Positions 1 to 9,116 of a stretch of 64,000 bases of DNA are shown one piece after another (the first letter of the stretch is position 1; every line of letters starts with the position of its first letter). A model generated the notes under the pieces. It was not told the origin of the DNA. It ran no database searches and worked only from the letters and a program-made list of their open reading frames with translations. A program made the translations under genes and the position numbers. Location of the stretch: contig CM053269.1 of the NCBI GenBank assembly GCA_028583415.1, forward strand, positions 79,289,567-79,353,566. Reading direction: 5' to 3'. The stretch comes from Protea cynaroides. Taxonomy: Eukaryota > Streptophyta > Magnoliopsida > Proteales > Proteaceae.

Positions 1-548
1 TACCATTAGAAATCCCAGTAAAACTAGGGCATTTGTGAATCGCCCGTTCGAAATGTGCTACGACATCAAATTCAGGCAATTTCAAATCAAGGAAATCGAC
101 AACATGAGCAGCCATGCGACCAAGCTCAAGAATATCGCATCCAATCACCGAGGAGACTTTCAAAATTGCAAGAGATCGAGTGTTCTTTATCATAACATAA
201 GCGCAAGCACCAACCAAGACAGAGCCAATCAAGACAGGGAACCAGTTGCCACAACTGAATTCCCTTTCGGTAATTGTATCGATCAACTATTTGACTTCGG
301 TAAAGGTGGCAGGCAATAGGCCTAGATTCAATGAGATGACTTCAATCTCCCTCTGAGCTCCTTATGGTTTCATCTCTCTGTAAGGGTAACCATCGCCGGA
401 GGAACCGAAGCGGACGAAGGTTCCCTGAGGGCCGCTCATGCCGCCAAAACTTAATTTGTTGGTAGTTCTCAAATTCTTGTTTGATACCGTAAGATGTACA
501 GATGCAGGTATTCTTCTTACATCTCGTGCAGGAGCGGGAGGTCGACAT
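1..548 (-). pseudogene. TFIIB-related protein (PTF2-like) 5' fragment, broken
   Basis: Read on the minus strand from about 548 to the left edge, translation gives a partial zinc-ribbon start (CTRC then CIC), a GGMSGPQGTFVRFGSSGDG segment, and a cyclin-like stretch ending in GRMAAHVVDFLDLKLPEFD. The order zinc ribbon, GPQGTxxRxG, cyclin repeat with CDI.ELGRM..VVDFLDL is that of plant-specific TFIIB-related factors (PTF2 type), which help RNA polymerase initiate. The parts lie in different frames and in-frame stops occur near 360 and 290, so it cannot make a normal protein as read. The second cysteine pair of the zinc ribbon is not clear. The gene would continue past the left edge. It could be a decayed paralogue or a captured fragment. 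The family call is fairly sure; its status as pseudogene is likely. Confidence 0.6.
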
Positions 549-907
549 CTCTGCCTCGCCAAAGTCATTGTGGGAAGAAGAAAGGAGGAAGGTAGGGGTA
601 TCTTGGGTATTATGGGTTTAAACTTGTGTTTATACTGTCAACTAACAGAATAGGTGTTTTTGTAATTTGTTTTGATTTTGGGGAATGTCTTCGCAATTGT
701 TTGAAATATTTGGGATGTACTTAGATTATGGGTAAACGATAGGGAATGTACCTATAATTTTCTCTTAACTTTAAGGTAGTTATTATATTTTGACCTAAGT
801 TTAGGTGTAGTACGAGTAAATTTCCCATAAATAAATGCATACCTATGTGGAAGAATGCTTATTGCTGATATGAATCCAAGCTTTTACTAAGAGCCTTCTA
901 TAGTCCT
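549..907. other. Intergenic, no gene recognised
   Basis: AT-rich spacer between the PTF2-like fragment and the first LTR remnant. A short ORF on the plus strand overlaps the antisense of the PTF2-like fragment and shows no conserved motif. I see no RNA gene or repeat here. Confidence 0.4.
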
Positions 908-1199
908 TAAATATTTCATTTATTCTCACAGTAAATGAGAATAATAAGAGTGATGAACAAATAATGTTGTAAAGACTCTAAACTTAGTATTTATAATATT
1001 ATTTCAAGCCCTAGTTCGTTCATACAATGAACAATGTTGGTTTATCTCTAACCTGTAAAGAATCAGTCCAAAGTACTAGTCATACATATAATGCGAACTC
1101 CCACTAATCAATTAGCCAAGTAATTAATTAAGCCCACAATTAGATGACATCTTACATGGTCCATTAAAAAAAATACAAGACAACAATGTTAGTTTCACC
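908..1199 (-). repeat. LTR remnant (family C), copy 1
   Basis: A 292-bp segment that recurs as a diverged direct copy at 1698-1992. Both share a start like AAATATTTCATTT and an end like AATGTTAGTTTCACC. The reverse complement resembles the LTR split across 46760-49530: both contain GTGGGCYTAATTAATTAC near one end and a block around TATTTATAAT preceded by an AG-rich stretch. I infer two minus-strand remnants of that LTR family upstream of the UGT gene. Confidence 0.5.
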
Positions 1200-1697
1200 A
1201 CTATTGTAATGATTTATCTATTGAATATAGCCTTCTGAATCTTTGAGTAAACCACGAAAGTAAATGTAACATTTTTCAGTTTTTAAGGATTGTTTTATCT
1301 TGTAAATTGATTCGCAAAGAATCTGGTTTGCACCATAGGGGACGAGTACAATTTTAAGGAGAGACTAGTCTGAACTACGTCTCAACCCAACTATTTATTT
1401 GTCACATGTGGTACATCAATTTAATGCTGCATTTGATACATACTTTGCTGGAGTTCATTGATGCATACATGAAATATTTTGATTAAGTTATTTTTATATA
1501 AATTTATAATTCTATATCTCATTTTTCTTTTTATATAAATTTATAACTCTATATTGATTTTTTTTCTTATAGATAGTCTAACAAGTGGCAATCATGCTCC
1601 ACATAATTGACACATGTTAGAAAGAAAGAAAACGGTGAAAATACTGAATCTGATCGGATCATTCGATCTATTTGATCTGGTTTAAAATGTTTCCTCT

Positions 1698-1992
1698 GAA
1701 ATATTTCATTTTTTCTCTCAGTACATGAGAATAATGAGAGGGATGAACAAATAGGGCTGCAATGACTTTAAACCTAGTATTTATAATACTATCCCAAACC
1801 CCAGTTCATTCACAATATACTGAATCAGATTGATTTACCTCTAAATTGTGATGAATCAGACCAAACTTGTCATACAAGTCATGCAAACTCCTACTAGTCA
1901 ACCAGCCTAGTAATTAATTAGGCCCACAATTTGATGACATCTTACATAGCCCATTAAAAAAAAAAAAACAAGACAATAATGTTAGTTTCACC
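1698..1992 (-). repeat. LTR remnant (family C), copy 2
   Basis: Diverged direct copy of 908-1199, about 790 bp downstream. Either the two are the LTRs of a tiny decayed element or both were left by tandem duplication. The 500 bp between them holds no recognisable coding sequence. Confidence 0.5.
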
Positions 1993-2548
1993 TATAGTTA
2001 TTTAATTCGAATTTGGAAATTATTCGGAAGGAGAATAGTATGAAATAAATCGTTTCAATAATTTAAGAATTCGATCAAAGATGTGGTAAAAATAACAGAC
2101 TTAAAATAGAATTCGAATTCGGATTGATTCGGAATTATTCTTTTGTCTAAAAAAAAATCAAATATTATTTTTTAATATTTGATACTCTTATTTCATAATA
2201 TCAATCAATTATCACATATGCATAAATACAAATGATATTATAATAATATTTAATTTATAAATTATAATATAATAATACAGATTATCGAAACTCGGGCTAA
2301 TTCAGCCAATCTGATTCCCATAATCATGGACGATAGCGTGTAGATTCTCTTCCCTCGTGGTAAGAGCATTTGTCAAACCATCATCCACGTGCTCCGTGAT
2401 CACGGAGCTCTCGTGTAGTTTGAGCATAGTCTTTTCACGACCCTCTCACTTTCTTATAGGGCAGCCAGGCCATACCCCAGACGTAAAGATACACAGATAC
2501 AATCGGTTACCCATTAAATCCAGCCCGAACCACTAACCCATTTTACAG
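1993..2548. other. Upstream region of the UGT gene
   Basis: AT-rich up to about 2320, then more GC-rich. A small inverted element occurs near 2385-2410 (ACGTGCTCCGTGATCACGGAGC, read as an imperfect palindrome of about 20 bases). It may be regulatory for the downstream UGT gene, but nothing beyond the palindrome supports this. Confidence 0.3.
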
Positions 2549-2556
2549 CTATAAAA
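2549..2556 (+). promoter_or_regulatory. TATA box of the UGT85-like gene
   Basis: CTATAAAA lies 43 bases before the ATG at 2599, fitting a core plant promoter with a 5' leader of roughly 15-20 nt. It supports the chosen start. Confidence 0.55.
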
Positions 2557-2598
2557 CCAGGTGACTTCAAAGAGCGTCCTTGTATCACGGCAAGAGAG

Positions 2599-3100
2599 AT
2601 GGGATCGTTCGGAGACAAGCCACATGCAGTGTTTGTGCCATACCCAACACAGGGTCACATCAACCCATTGCTCCAACTAGCTGAGCTTCTTCATTACAGA
2701 GGCTTCCATATCACTTTCGTCAACACTGAGATCAACCATGGACGAGTTCTCAAGTGTAGCGGACTCAGCACAGTCGACCGGTTTTCGGACTTCCGATTTG
2801 AAACCATTCCTTGTGGTCTCCCTCTGTCCTCTACTCGTGACGTGCCGACTCTCTGTGGGTCCACCAGCAAACTCTGCTTGGAACCGTTCCGCAAACTTCT
2901 CGCCAAACTCAACGATTCTGCTGTCTCCAATGTTCCTCGTGTGACCTCTATCATCTTTGATGTTCCGATGAGCTTCTGTTTGACGGCTGCTGAAGAGTTT
3001 GGTGTTCCCAGCGTTTGTGTCTGGACGGCTAGTGTTTGCGGTTTCATGGCTTACCTGCAGTATCCTCAACTTGATGAGAGAGGACTCACAGTATCCAAAG
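2599..3100 (+). CDS. UDP-glycosyltransferase (UGT85-type), exon 1 only
   Basis: About 167 residues beginning MGSFGDKPHAVFVPYPTQG. The N-terminal acceptor-binding Rossmann half of family-1 glycosyltransferases is clear: PYPTQGHINPLLQLAELL (residues about 15-32, including the catalytic-base histidine of GH), then HITFVNTE and later SIIFDVPMSF...A.EFGVPSV. UGT85 enzymes transfer glucose from UDP-glucose to small molecules in the cytosol. The reading runs into CCAAAG|GTAATG, a good donor at 3101, at the position where UGT85 genes usually carry their intron (after the ERGL segment). A full protein needs a second exon with the PSPG donor-binding box (WxPQ...HCGWNS). I find none downstream; other gene fragments and retrotransposons follow instead. 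So this is exon 1 of a truncated gene, or of a gene with a very distant second exon. Confidence 0.75.
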
Positions 3101-3510
3101 GTAATGATTGATTAATGGGTTATGTCTTATCTTTATTGAGACGTATACGTTATATATTACTATGTCATATCTTTCTTCAAAATATAAAGTTTGAAATTGT
3201 TTCAATTTGAATTTATCTTCGTTATATTACAAGTTTCAATATTACAAGTTTCAGTCTTGGATTCCATCTATTGAGCAATTGTTATATTACAAGTTTCAGT
3301 CCTGGATTCTGTCTATTGAGCAATTGTTCCATGTTTAATATTCTTTTTCTTTAGTTACTTGCATGTTTCCTGTCTTTTTAGAATTTTTTTTCGAATATTT
3401 TTCTTTTTCTTTGTATTTCTTCAATTCTATCCTCTGTTATGTTCTATGTTAGGCTTTTTTGTTGTATTTTCTAACTTTTCTCTTTGTGTTTATATGGCTC
3501 CGTTGACTTG
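3101..3510. other. Former UGT intron, with a short internal duplication
   Basis: AT-rich intron-like sequence after the UGT donor. A phrase containing TTATATTACAAGTTTCAGTC and then a TCTATTGAGCAATTGTT tail is repeated in tandem near 3224-3327. No coding potential seen. Confidence 0.45.
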
Positions 3511-3613
3511 ATGCAGTTTTGCCCATCAAGTGCTTTTGATTCCCCCTTCTGGACAACAAAATCTGGTGCTCCTGTTTGGAACAATAATTCATCTCTGATT
3601 GTTGGAACTAGAG
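3511..3613 (+). pseudogene. Catalase first-exon fragment
   Basis: The frame starting near 3511 reads PSSAFDSPFWTTKSGAPVWN, then NNSSLIVGTRG, which closely follows the conserved N-terminus of plant peroxisomal catalases. It ends at AGAG|GTATTG, a plausible splice donor, so the piece looks like one exon with its border kept. The residues before PSSAF differ from a normal catalase start, and no further catalase (heme pocket or proximal tyrosine) was found. I read it as a captured or relic exon. It lies 0.4 kb after the UGT exon with no matching partner exons. Confidence 0.7.
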
Positions 3614-4587
3614 GTATTGTTTCATATCAATGGATTGATTTGTTTGATGATCAGATTTGTTTTGTTATGAAATTTAGTTGCCATTGTCATTCATTTGTTG
3701 ATATCCACAGGTAATTGAATGTTCAAAACTTTATAATCTTATAAGTTTGCCTTGATGATGAAAAATTGGATGTCTCTTTGCTTCTTTGGCATTTTCTTGA
3801 AAAATTTTTAGCTGATATAATTACATATCCATATTGAAAAATTTTCTTGTTTATTTTCCAGCTCTTGAAGGTATCCCTTGCATGGAATTTGCTCCACAAC
3901 AATCAAGCACTTACATAGTGTGGCTCCGTTGCACTGAAAGCTTCTTTCTTTTCCTTAATGCCTATCACATGAGAGGAGATTTTCTATGTCATTGTCTGGT
4001 TTGATTCTGATTCTTGAGGTATGGTAAAACTTGATTACATCAAGGCTTTCCTTCCATGTTTAAATAGATATTCTATGGTGATAAATCAGAACTAGATAAA
4101 AACAAACAGAAAACTTTTTCCAGACTATTTGAATGGAAAATATGTTACAGGAATCCTGTAAAAACAAATGAAAATTGATTTTTACTGAAATGCAATGTAA
4201 GAATTTGAAAAGTGAAAGTGATTTCCATTTTCAGTTTTCTGGATTTAAAAAGAAAAAGAAAAACCTGTGGGATTTTACTCAATGATTCAGTTGTTATCTA
4301 TGGAATATAGCAACACTATAATTTGATGGGATTATTTTCATGAGTTGATACTTAAATATGCTTTCTCCCTGCCAAGGGCAAGTCCAAAAGGCCTAGTTTG
4401 GGTTCCCAACAGAAGGAACTCTGGTAAAGCAGACATAAAAATTTATTGTGTTTGATGTAATTTTCAATAAATCTTGTGTTATTTATTGAGGCTTGATTTT
4501 CTCAAAAGCAGTAATTTATTGTTACTCTATTATGATTAATTTCCTAAGTCTCATTTAATTTTCATGTCTGCTTATAGGTCCTATAAG
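3614..4587. other. Spacer between catalase-like and FAR1-like pieces
   Basis: Mostly AT-rich, intron-like sequence. A splice-acceptor-like TTTTCCAG occurs near 3855-3862, but the following reading frame is short and unrecognised. Confidence 0.3.
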
Positions 4588-4731
4588 ATGGGAGATAATG
4601 AGATTGGAAACGATGTTGATGGTACACCTAAGGTTGGAATGATGTTTGATACCGAAGAGAAAACATACGACTTCTATAATGATTATGAGAGAAGCATGGG
4701 GTTCAGTATCAGAAGTGATAACATGAATTAG
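4588..4731 (+). pseudogene. FAR1-type DNA-binding domain fragment
   Basis: A 47-codon frame from ATG at 4588 to TAG. It contains PKVGMMFDTEEKTYDFYNDY followed by ERSMGFSIR, the start of the FAR1/FHY3 (FRS) DNA-binding domain, a zinc-binding domain descended from MULE transposases. The cysteine and histidine ligands that should follow are missing because the frame stops right after SIRSDN. It is therefore a fragment. It may come from an FRS gene or from a MULE transposase of the same superfamily. With the catalase piece upstream it forms a small cluster of unrelated exon scraps. Confidence 0.6.
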
Positions 4732-5301
4732 TTGTAGAGGATCAAATAAAAAAATATAATATTGTCAAAACTTAACCCCAATCTGCATACTTCATGCATG
4801 CCAAATCTGAGTTAGTAGATTTCTGGAAATTTTATATGTTTGGATGTTAAATTACTAAATGCTTATTGATATTCCGAAAGTAGAAAGAGGGTAATAACAA
4901 GGGTCAGAGTTTTGGAAGGATGGAGAGCATCTTAATTGGCTTTTCTTTTTAATTGATTAAGGGAGTTTCTTAAGGGGTTTAAGGCGTGGTTTGGCATTGT
5001 TTCTTGAACTGCTGACCATTTATTGGAGCTGCTGACCATTCTTCTTTATTTTGAATTATTTTTTTAATGAATATCAGCGTGCTATTAGAACTCAGTGTTG
5101 GCAGCAGCCCATATCTGGAATTAAAACCTTGCTATAGTGTGGATGTATTCATCAATCCATTATGGTGAAATTCCAAGGGATTCATCCTATAACTGGTTAG
5201 TATCATTGCAGAAGGAAATAAATGGAGTTTACTGAAAAGAAAAAGACAGAATTAAATAGACAAAAGGATATATCTTGCCAGGGTATCCTCCCATCCACCC
5301 C
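4732..5301. other. Intergenic, no gene recognised
   Basis: Non-coding sequence between the FAR1-like fragment and the GA tract. A 14-base phrase (GCTGCTGACCATT-like) is duplicated near 5010-5040. Nothing else noted. Confidence 0.35.
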
Positions 5302-5316
5302 GAGAGAGAGAGAGAG
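5302..5316. repeat. (GA)n tract, left part split by a solo LTR
   Basis: About 15 bases of GA repeat directly before the LTR that starts at 5317. The longer right part is at 7610-7670, directly after the LTR. Confidence 0.7.
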
Positions 5317-7609
5317 TGTAAGTCCCGTGTCAATCTAACCCGGTCTTACCACCTTGAACCATGTTTACCTATCATGGTCGAGTCAAATGGACCAAGGGTG
5401 TGAAGGAGATCGAGATCCCAAGTATCAAATCGATCCAAAAACACTTAATTTAAGGGGAGGGTCGCATACCCAGCCAAGGAGAGTTGGACCCCCCAAAATA
5501 GAAAGTCAGGCCCTCAATTTTGAAGGGAGAATCGGACTCATTAGAAACCTAGGGTCGACGGGATCATCGACCCTCCCATCGACCCTCAGTTGGAACAGAA
5601 ATTGAAATTAGGAAATTTTCAGATTTTCGATTTGGATTCTTTCCTAATCTCAAAGGGACTTATTTTAGGATGTTCATACTCTATTTAAAGGACGTCCCTA
5701 AGTATCTTTCACTCCTTTCACAACCCTAATTGAATTGAGAGAAAGAAAAGAGAAGGAAAAGAGGAAGAAGAGAAGCAAGGAAGAGAATTTAGCCAAAAGA
5801 GAAGAGTTGCAGAGAAGGAGTATTCTTCTCAGGTATGGATACTAATTCCATGAGTTTCTACAGACCTTAAGTTAGATATTGATGAGAGTGTGATCTCGGA
5901 AAAACCCAAACCATCAACCCATGGTTAGGTTTTCATGGAAAACCATAGGAGAATGCATGAAAGCTATTTAGGTAGATGGTTCATGGTTTCAGACCATGGA
6001 ATGAATGTAGAATGGAATGTAGGAGCAAGCCATAGGATCCCAAGCACGAAGAATGGACTAAAAGAGGGAAATCGACCAAAGTACACCGAGGGTCGATGAC
6101 CATCCGACCCTAGGTGATCCTAACTATCGACCCTCAGTGTTCGGGAAGTTCAGAGTTTGGGGAGGGTCGCACCCAGGGTCGATCATGACTCCGACCCTAC
6201 CTCCGACCCTCAGTTAACAGAATGGTTTTTAAATTCCAAATTAATTCTAATTAAATTTTATCGACTTTGTTAGGTCTTCTAGCAATACAATAACAATATA
6301 AAGGTGATTATAAAGCTTGGAAAAGTATCTATTAGCAAGCTAAGGTGAGGAAACAGAACTCTAAACTAATTGGTTAATAACAAATTATTTTTCATTTTCT
6401 TGAGTCCAATGCCTTGCTTGATTCTATGCGAATATGGATGTAATGTGCATACAACATGTCATCCAATATTTCTATTATTTGTTCATGCATATTTACTTTA
6501 TTGTTTATAACATAATGATGATAATGATGATAGGAATAGGCAAGTGATTGTATGTGTGTGGTTGGTGTACTTGATGCGAGCGAATATCAGGGGAGGTGTG
6601 ATGAAAATGTCAATAAACGTTAACCTTTGGCGGGTCTCAGCACTTTAGCTTTATCTCTAACTCAAGTCTTGTGCATTAGCATCGTCGTATTGCCATTACC
6701 TTAGTAGAACTATTGTGTCATAGAGTATCAGGGGAGGTTGTCTCGGTCCTGGTAGTCTCTGACTCTACCGGGGGGCCTTGGCTCTATCTCTATGGATATT
6801 CTGAGGGATGATGGGGTGAGGCCTTGGCTACACTGTTTGGCATTAGGATTGGTTAGTTGCGAGCCCAGTTTGCAAGCCCTCGCTAACAGGGGCTTACGTG
6901 TTGATATGACACTATATAGCAATAAACGTTAACCTTTGTTATATAATGTTCATGATTAGGGTGGATGGGGACGATGATAAACGTTAACCTTCGGACGGAC
7001 TTCCACACCCTGTGTATAGAGGCGGGGTCAATAAACGTTAACCTTTGACCACCCAACCTTTCTATTGCGCATTGCAAACTATAAACCAGACTAAAGATAT
7101 GAATTGATTGCATACATATGTACTGTTGCATTGTTTTGTCTACTCACTGAGCCATGATGTGTTCTCACCCCCTTGACGTCGAATATTTTTAGTTGATGAT
7201 GCAGGTTATACCATTGAAGATTATGAATGCTCCAGCATACGGGAACGTAGCGGCGATGGAAGCTGAAGCTGAAGTAGATACACATGACTCCTCTTGCGAG
7301 TGCAACTCATGAGTATTCGATTAGATGTTTTCTAGATTTCTTTATTTGGATGTATAAAGAAATGTATTTGATAATTATTTATGTCCCAGTTGATACAGAA
7401 TAATTTTCTATTTAAATATTAATATCACAGTAGATTTTCAGTTCATTTTATTATAAGACTTCCGCTATTGTGTATTTACTTTGATTATGATTATGGATGT
7501 ATAGGAGTTTAGATAACACGGATATAGCCTACTCGAGATCTTGGTTGAACCGTTGGTTTGCTAGAGGTTTATCACACCATTCTGAACAGTGTGAAATTGG
7601 GGTGTGATA
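5317..7609 (+). mobile_element. Solo LTR, family B, copy B1
   Basis: A 2293-bp unit starting TGTAAGTCCCGTG and ending GGGGTGTGATA. The same ends and internal landmarks recur at 12854-16513, 18436-20717 and, inverted, at 46829-49147. Landmarks include GATGATAGGAATAGGCA, TTAGGATTGGTTAGTTG, CACCCTGTGTATAGAGG and ATAAGACTTCCGCTATTG. There is no primer-binding site or internal region, so this is a solo LTR, probably left by recombination between the LTRs of a Ty3/gypsy-type element. The first half holds many copies of AGGGTCG/CGACCCT. The second half holds the 15-bp motif listed separately. GA repeat on both sides hides the exact target duplication. Peptide frames inside are not conserved and are not genes. 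Confidence 0.8.
6613..7045 (+). repeat. Four dispersed copies of ATAAACGTTAACCTT
   Basis: The 15-mer ATAAACGTTAACCTT occurs exactly at 6613, 6922, 6977 and 7031. Three copies are extended on one or both sides (AATAAACGTTAACCTTTG). It includes the palindrome GTTAAC. The last three are 54-55 bp apart. None of the other three family-B LTR copies has it at the matching places. Confidence 0.85.
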
Positions 7610-7610
7610 A

Positions 7611-7670
<60 letters not shown>
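7610..7670. repeat. (GA)n microsatellite, right part
   Basis: About 60 bases of nearly pure GA repeat directly after the solo LTR, continuing the tract interrupted at 5316. Confidence 0.9.
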
Positions 7671-7672
<2 letters not shown>

Positions 7673-8382
7673 ATAATGGGAAAAGATAAAGTAGAGAGCT
7701 ATGTCCAAAATGAATTAGTAGCTTTTGTTTTCAGTTATTGGGTTCTTCCTTTAGGGTTGATGGTATAAGCATAAATAACTGAAGATTATTTGATTTCATA
7801 GGTATTTTTTAATCAAATTTACAGTAGCAAAGTTAGTAGTAGATCTGATCAGAAGTAACATTAGTATTAGTATGAAGAGAAAGAAGCCTATTAAAGAGAA
7901 TATTATTATCTATGGGTCATGTTGATATCATTGGCTTCTATTATTTGGTCCTAGAATGTTCTTCTCCTGAAATGGTGCCGCAGATAAAAAGGAAACAGGC
8001 AAGTGTTTGAAGGTGTTGGTCTGTTCAAAGAATTCGGTTGTATATTAGATTTGGCATGCACGAAGTATAAGAGCTTTTGTAATTACTCAAATTATCATGT
8101 TCTAAATTTCATGAAGGTGACTGCCTCTTCTTCTATTTTATTTAGTTGCATTAAGAGATCACAGAACTATTTCATTTATAGCAGGGACTGGATTGATGGG
8201 TATGAGGCAGAAAGATTATGGAGGAGGTGAAGAATGACAAACCTAAAATTAAAGCTATTATTGAGGTAGGCTACAGTAAAACTTGCAGGAAAAGTTTATG
8301 TGTTGTTAGTCCAGACAAAATAAATTTGTCAGGAATTTGGGTTTTAACATGTTTAAAATGTATGCTGGTTTTTGTGTTGCAG
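7671..8382. other. Unassigned sequence before the reticulon exon
   Basis: No convincing coding exon. It may be intron of the reticulon-like gene whose exon follows, but I could not match an upstream exon. Confidence 0.3.
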
Positions 8383-8560
8383 TTGCAGAAGTGATGTTGT
8401 GGAGACGAAAAAAGGTTACTTTGGGTATACTTTTTGTAGCTCTTGCTGCTTGGGTGGTGTTTGAGGGATCTGGTTATACTCTGCTCTCACTTGTTTCTAG
8501 TGTGCTCCTCTTGCTTGCTATTGTTTTTCTTTGGACAAAATCTGCAGAGATTCTTAACAG
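8383..8560 (+). pseudogene. Reticulon-like (RTNLB) exon, isolated
   Basis: Reads AEVMLWRRKKVTLGILFVAL, then AAWVVFEGSGYTLLSLVSSV and LLLLAIVFLWTKSAEILNR: the first hydrophobic hairpin of the reticulon-homology domain (ADVLLWR-K...W.LFE..GY.LL.L). Plant reticulons shape tubular endoplasmic reticulum. The exon is flanked by a polypyrimidine-like TTTTTGTGTTGCAG acceptor (8369-8382) and by AACAG|GTACTC at 8561, so both splice sites look intact. The second hairpin and the C-terminal part are not found before the copia LTR at 9117. It is either one exon of a gene truncated by the retrotransposon pile or a captured exon. I call it pseudogene on incompleteness only, since the exon itself has no stop. 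Confidence 0.65.
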
Positions 8561-9116
8561 GTACTCATAGTTATTTTTGTGCAAATAACTATTTATGTAA
8601 ATATATTTTTCAGTTTAATTAACCCATCCTCTCCTCTGGTTGTAGATTAATAATTATACTCGTGTTCTTATTAGTTTATTTACAGAAATGCTTATCACAA
8701 GATTTATCCATTACTGTTAGGTTGTCCAACACATATCTAGGGGCAGTCTAAATGGTGTTTGTTAAAACAGTAAGAACCCAAAAGATTGCATTAGACCGTC
8801 AATCTCCTGAGCTAACTGAAAACAGATTATCCATTATCAAATATTGACATCCGTATTTGCTGTTTTATTTTTAAACTTTTCAGTCATGCTCCAAGTTTGT
8901 CATGAAAATCTAGAACTAGAACTCCTATGATTGCCTTTACATTATCTTGGTAAGAAAAATTGTTGTATATGATCAGCATCAGTGTTAAAAAATGTGACTG
9001 GCTTGGTAATTTGAATTGGTAAATGTGGGAACCATCAATATGGCAGCTTAGGCTAGCCCAACAATGGTGTTGGAACCTTGGCCAGTCTGAGCAGATATGG
9101 AGGGGACAGTACAGAG
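8561..9116. other. Spacer before the copia LTR
   Basis: Intron-like or intergenic AT-rich sequence with no recognisable exon. Confidence 0.35.

Noticed and set aside
2677..3069. Antisense ORFs across UGT exon 1
   Set aside because: Shadow frames of a well-conserved coding exon.
2599..3100. A complete UGT85 gene
   Set aside because: No second exon or PSPG box was found in the window.
5302..5316. GAGAG as a target duplication of solo LTR B1
   Set aside because: The site is inside a GA repeat, so any 5-mer would match; no weight can be placed on it.
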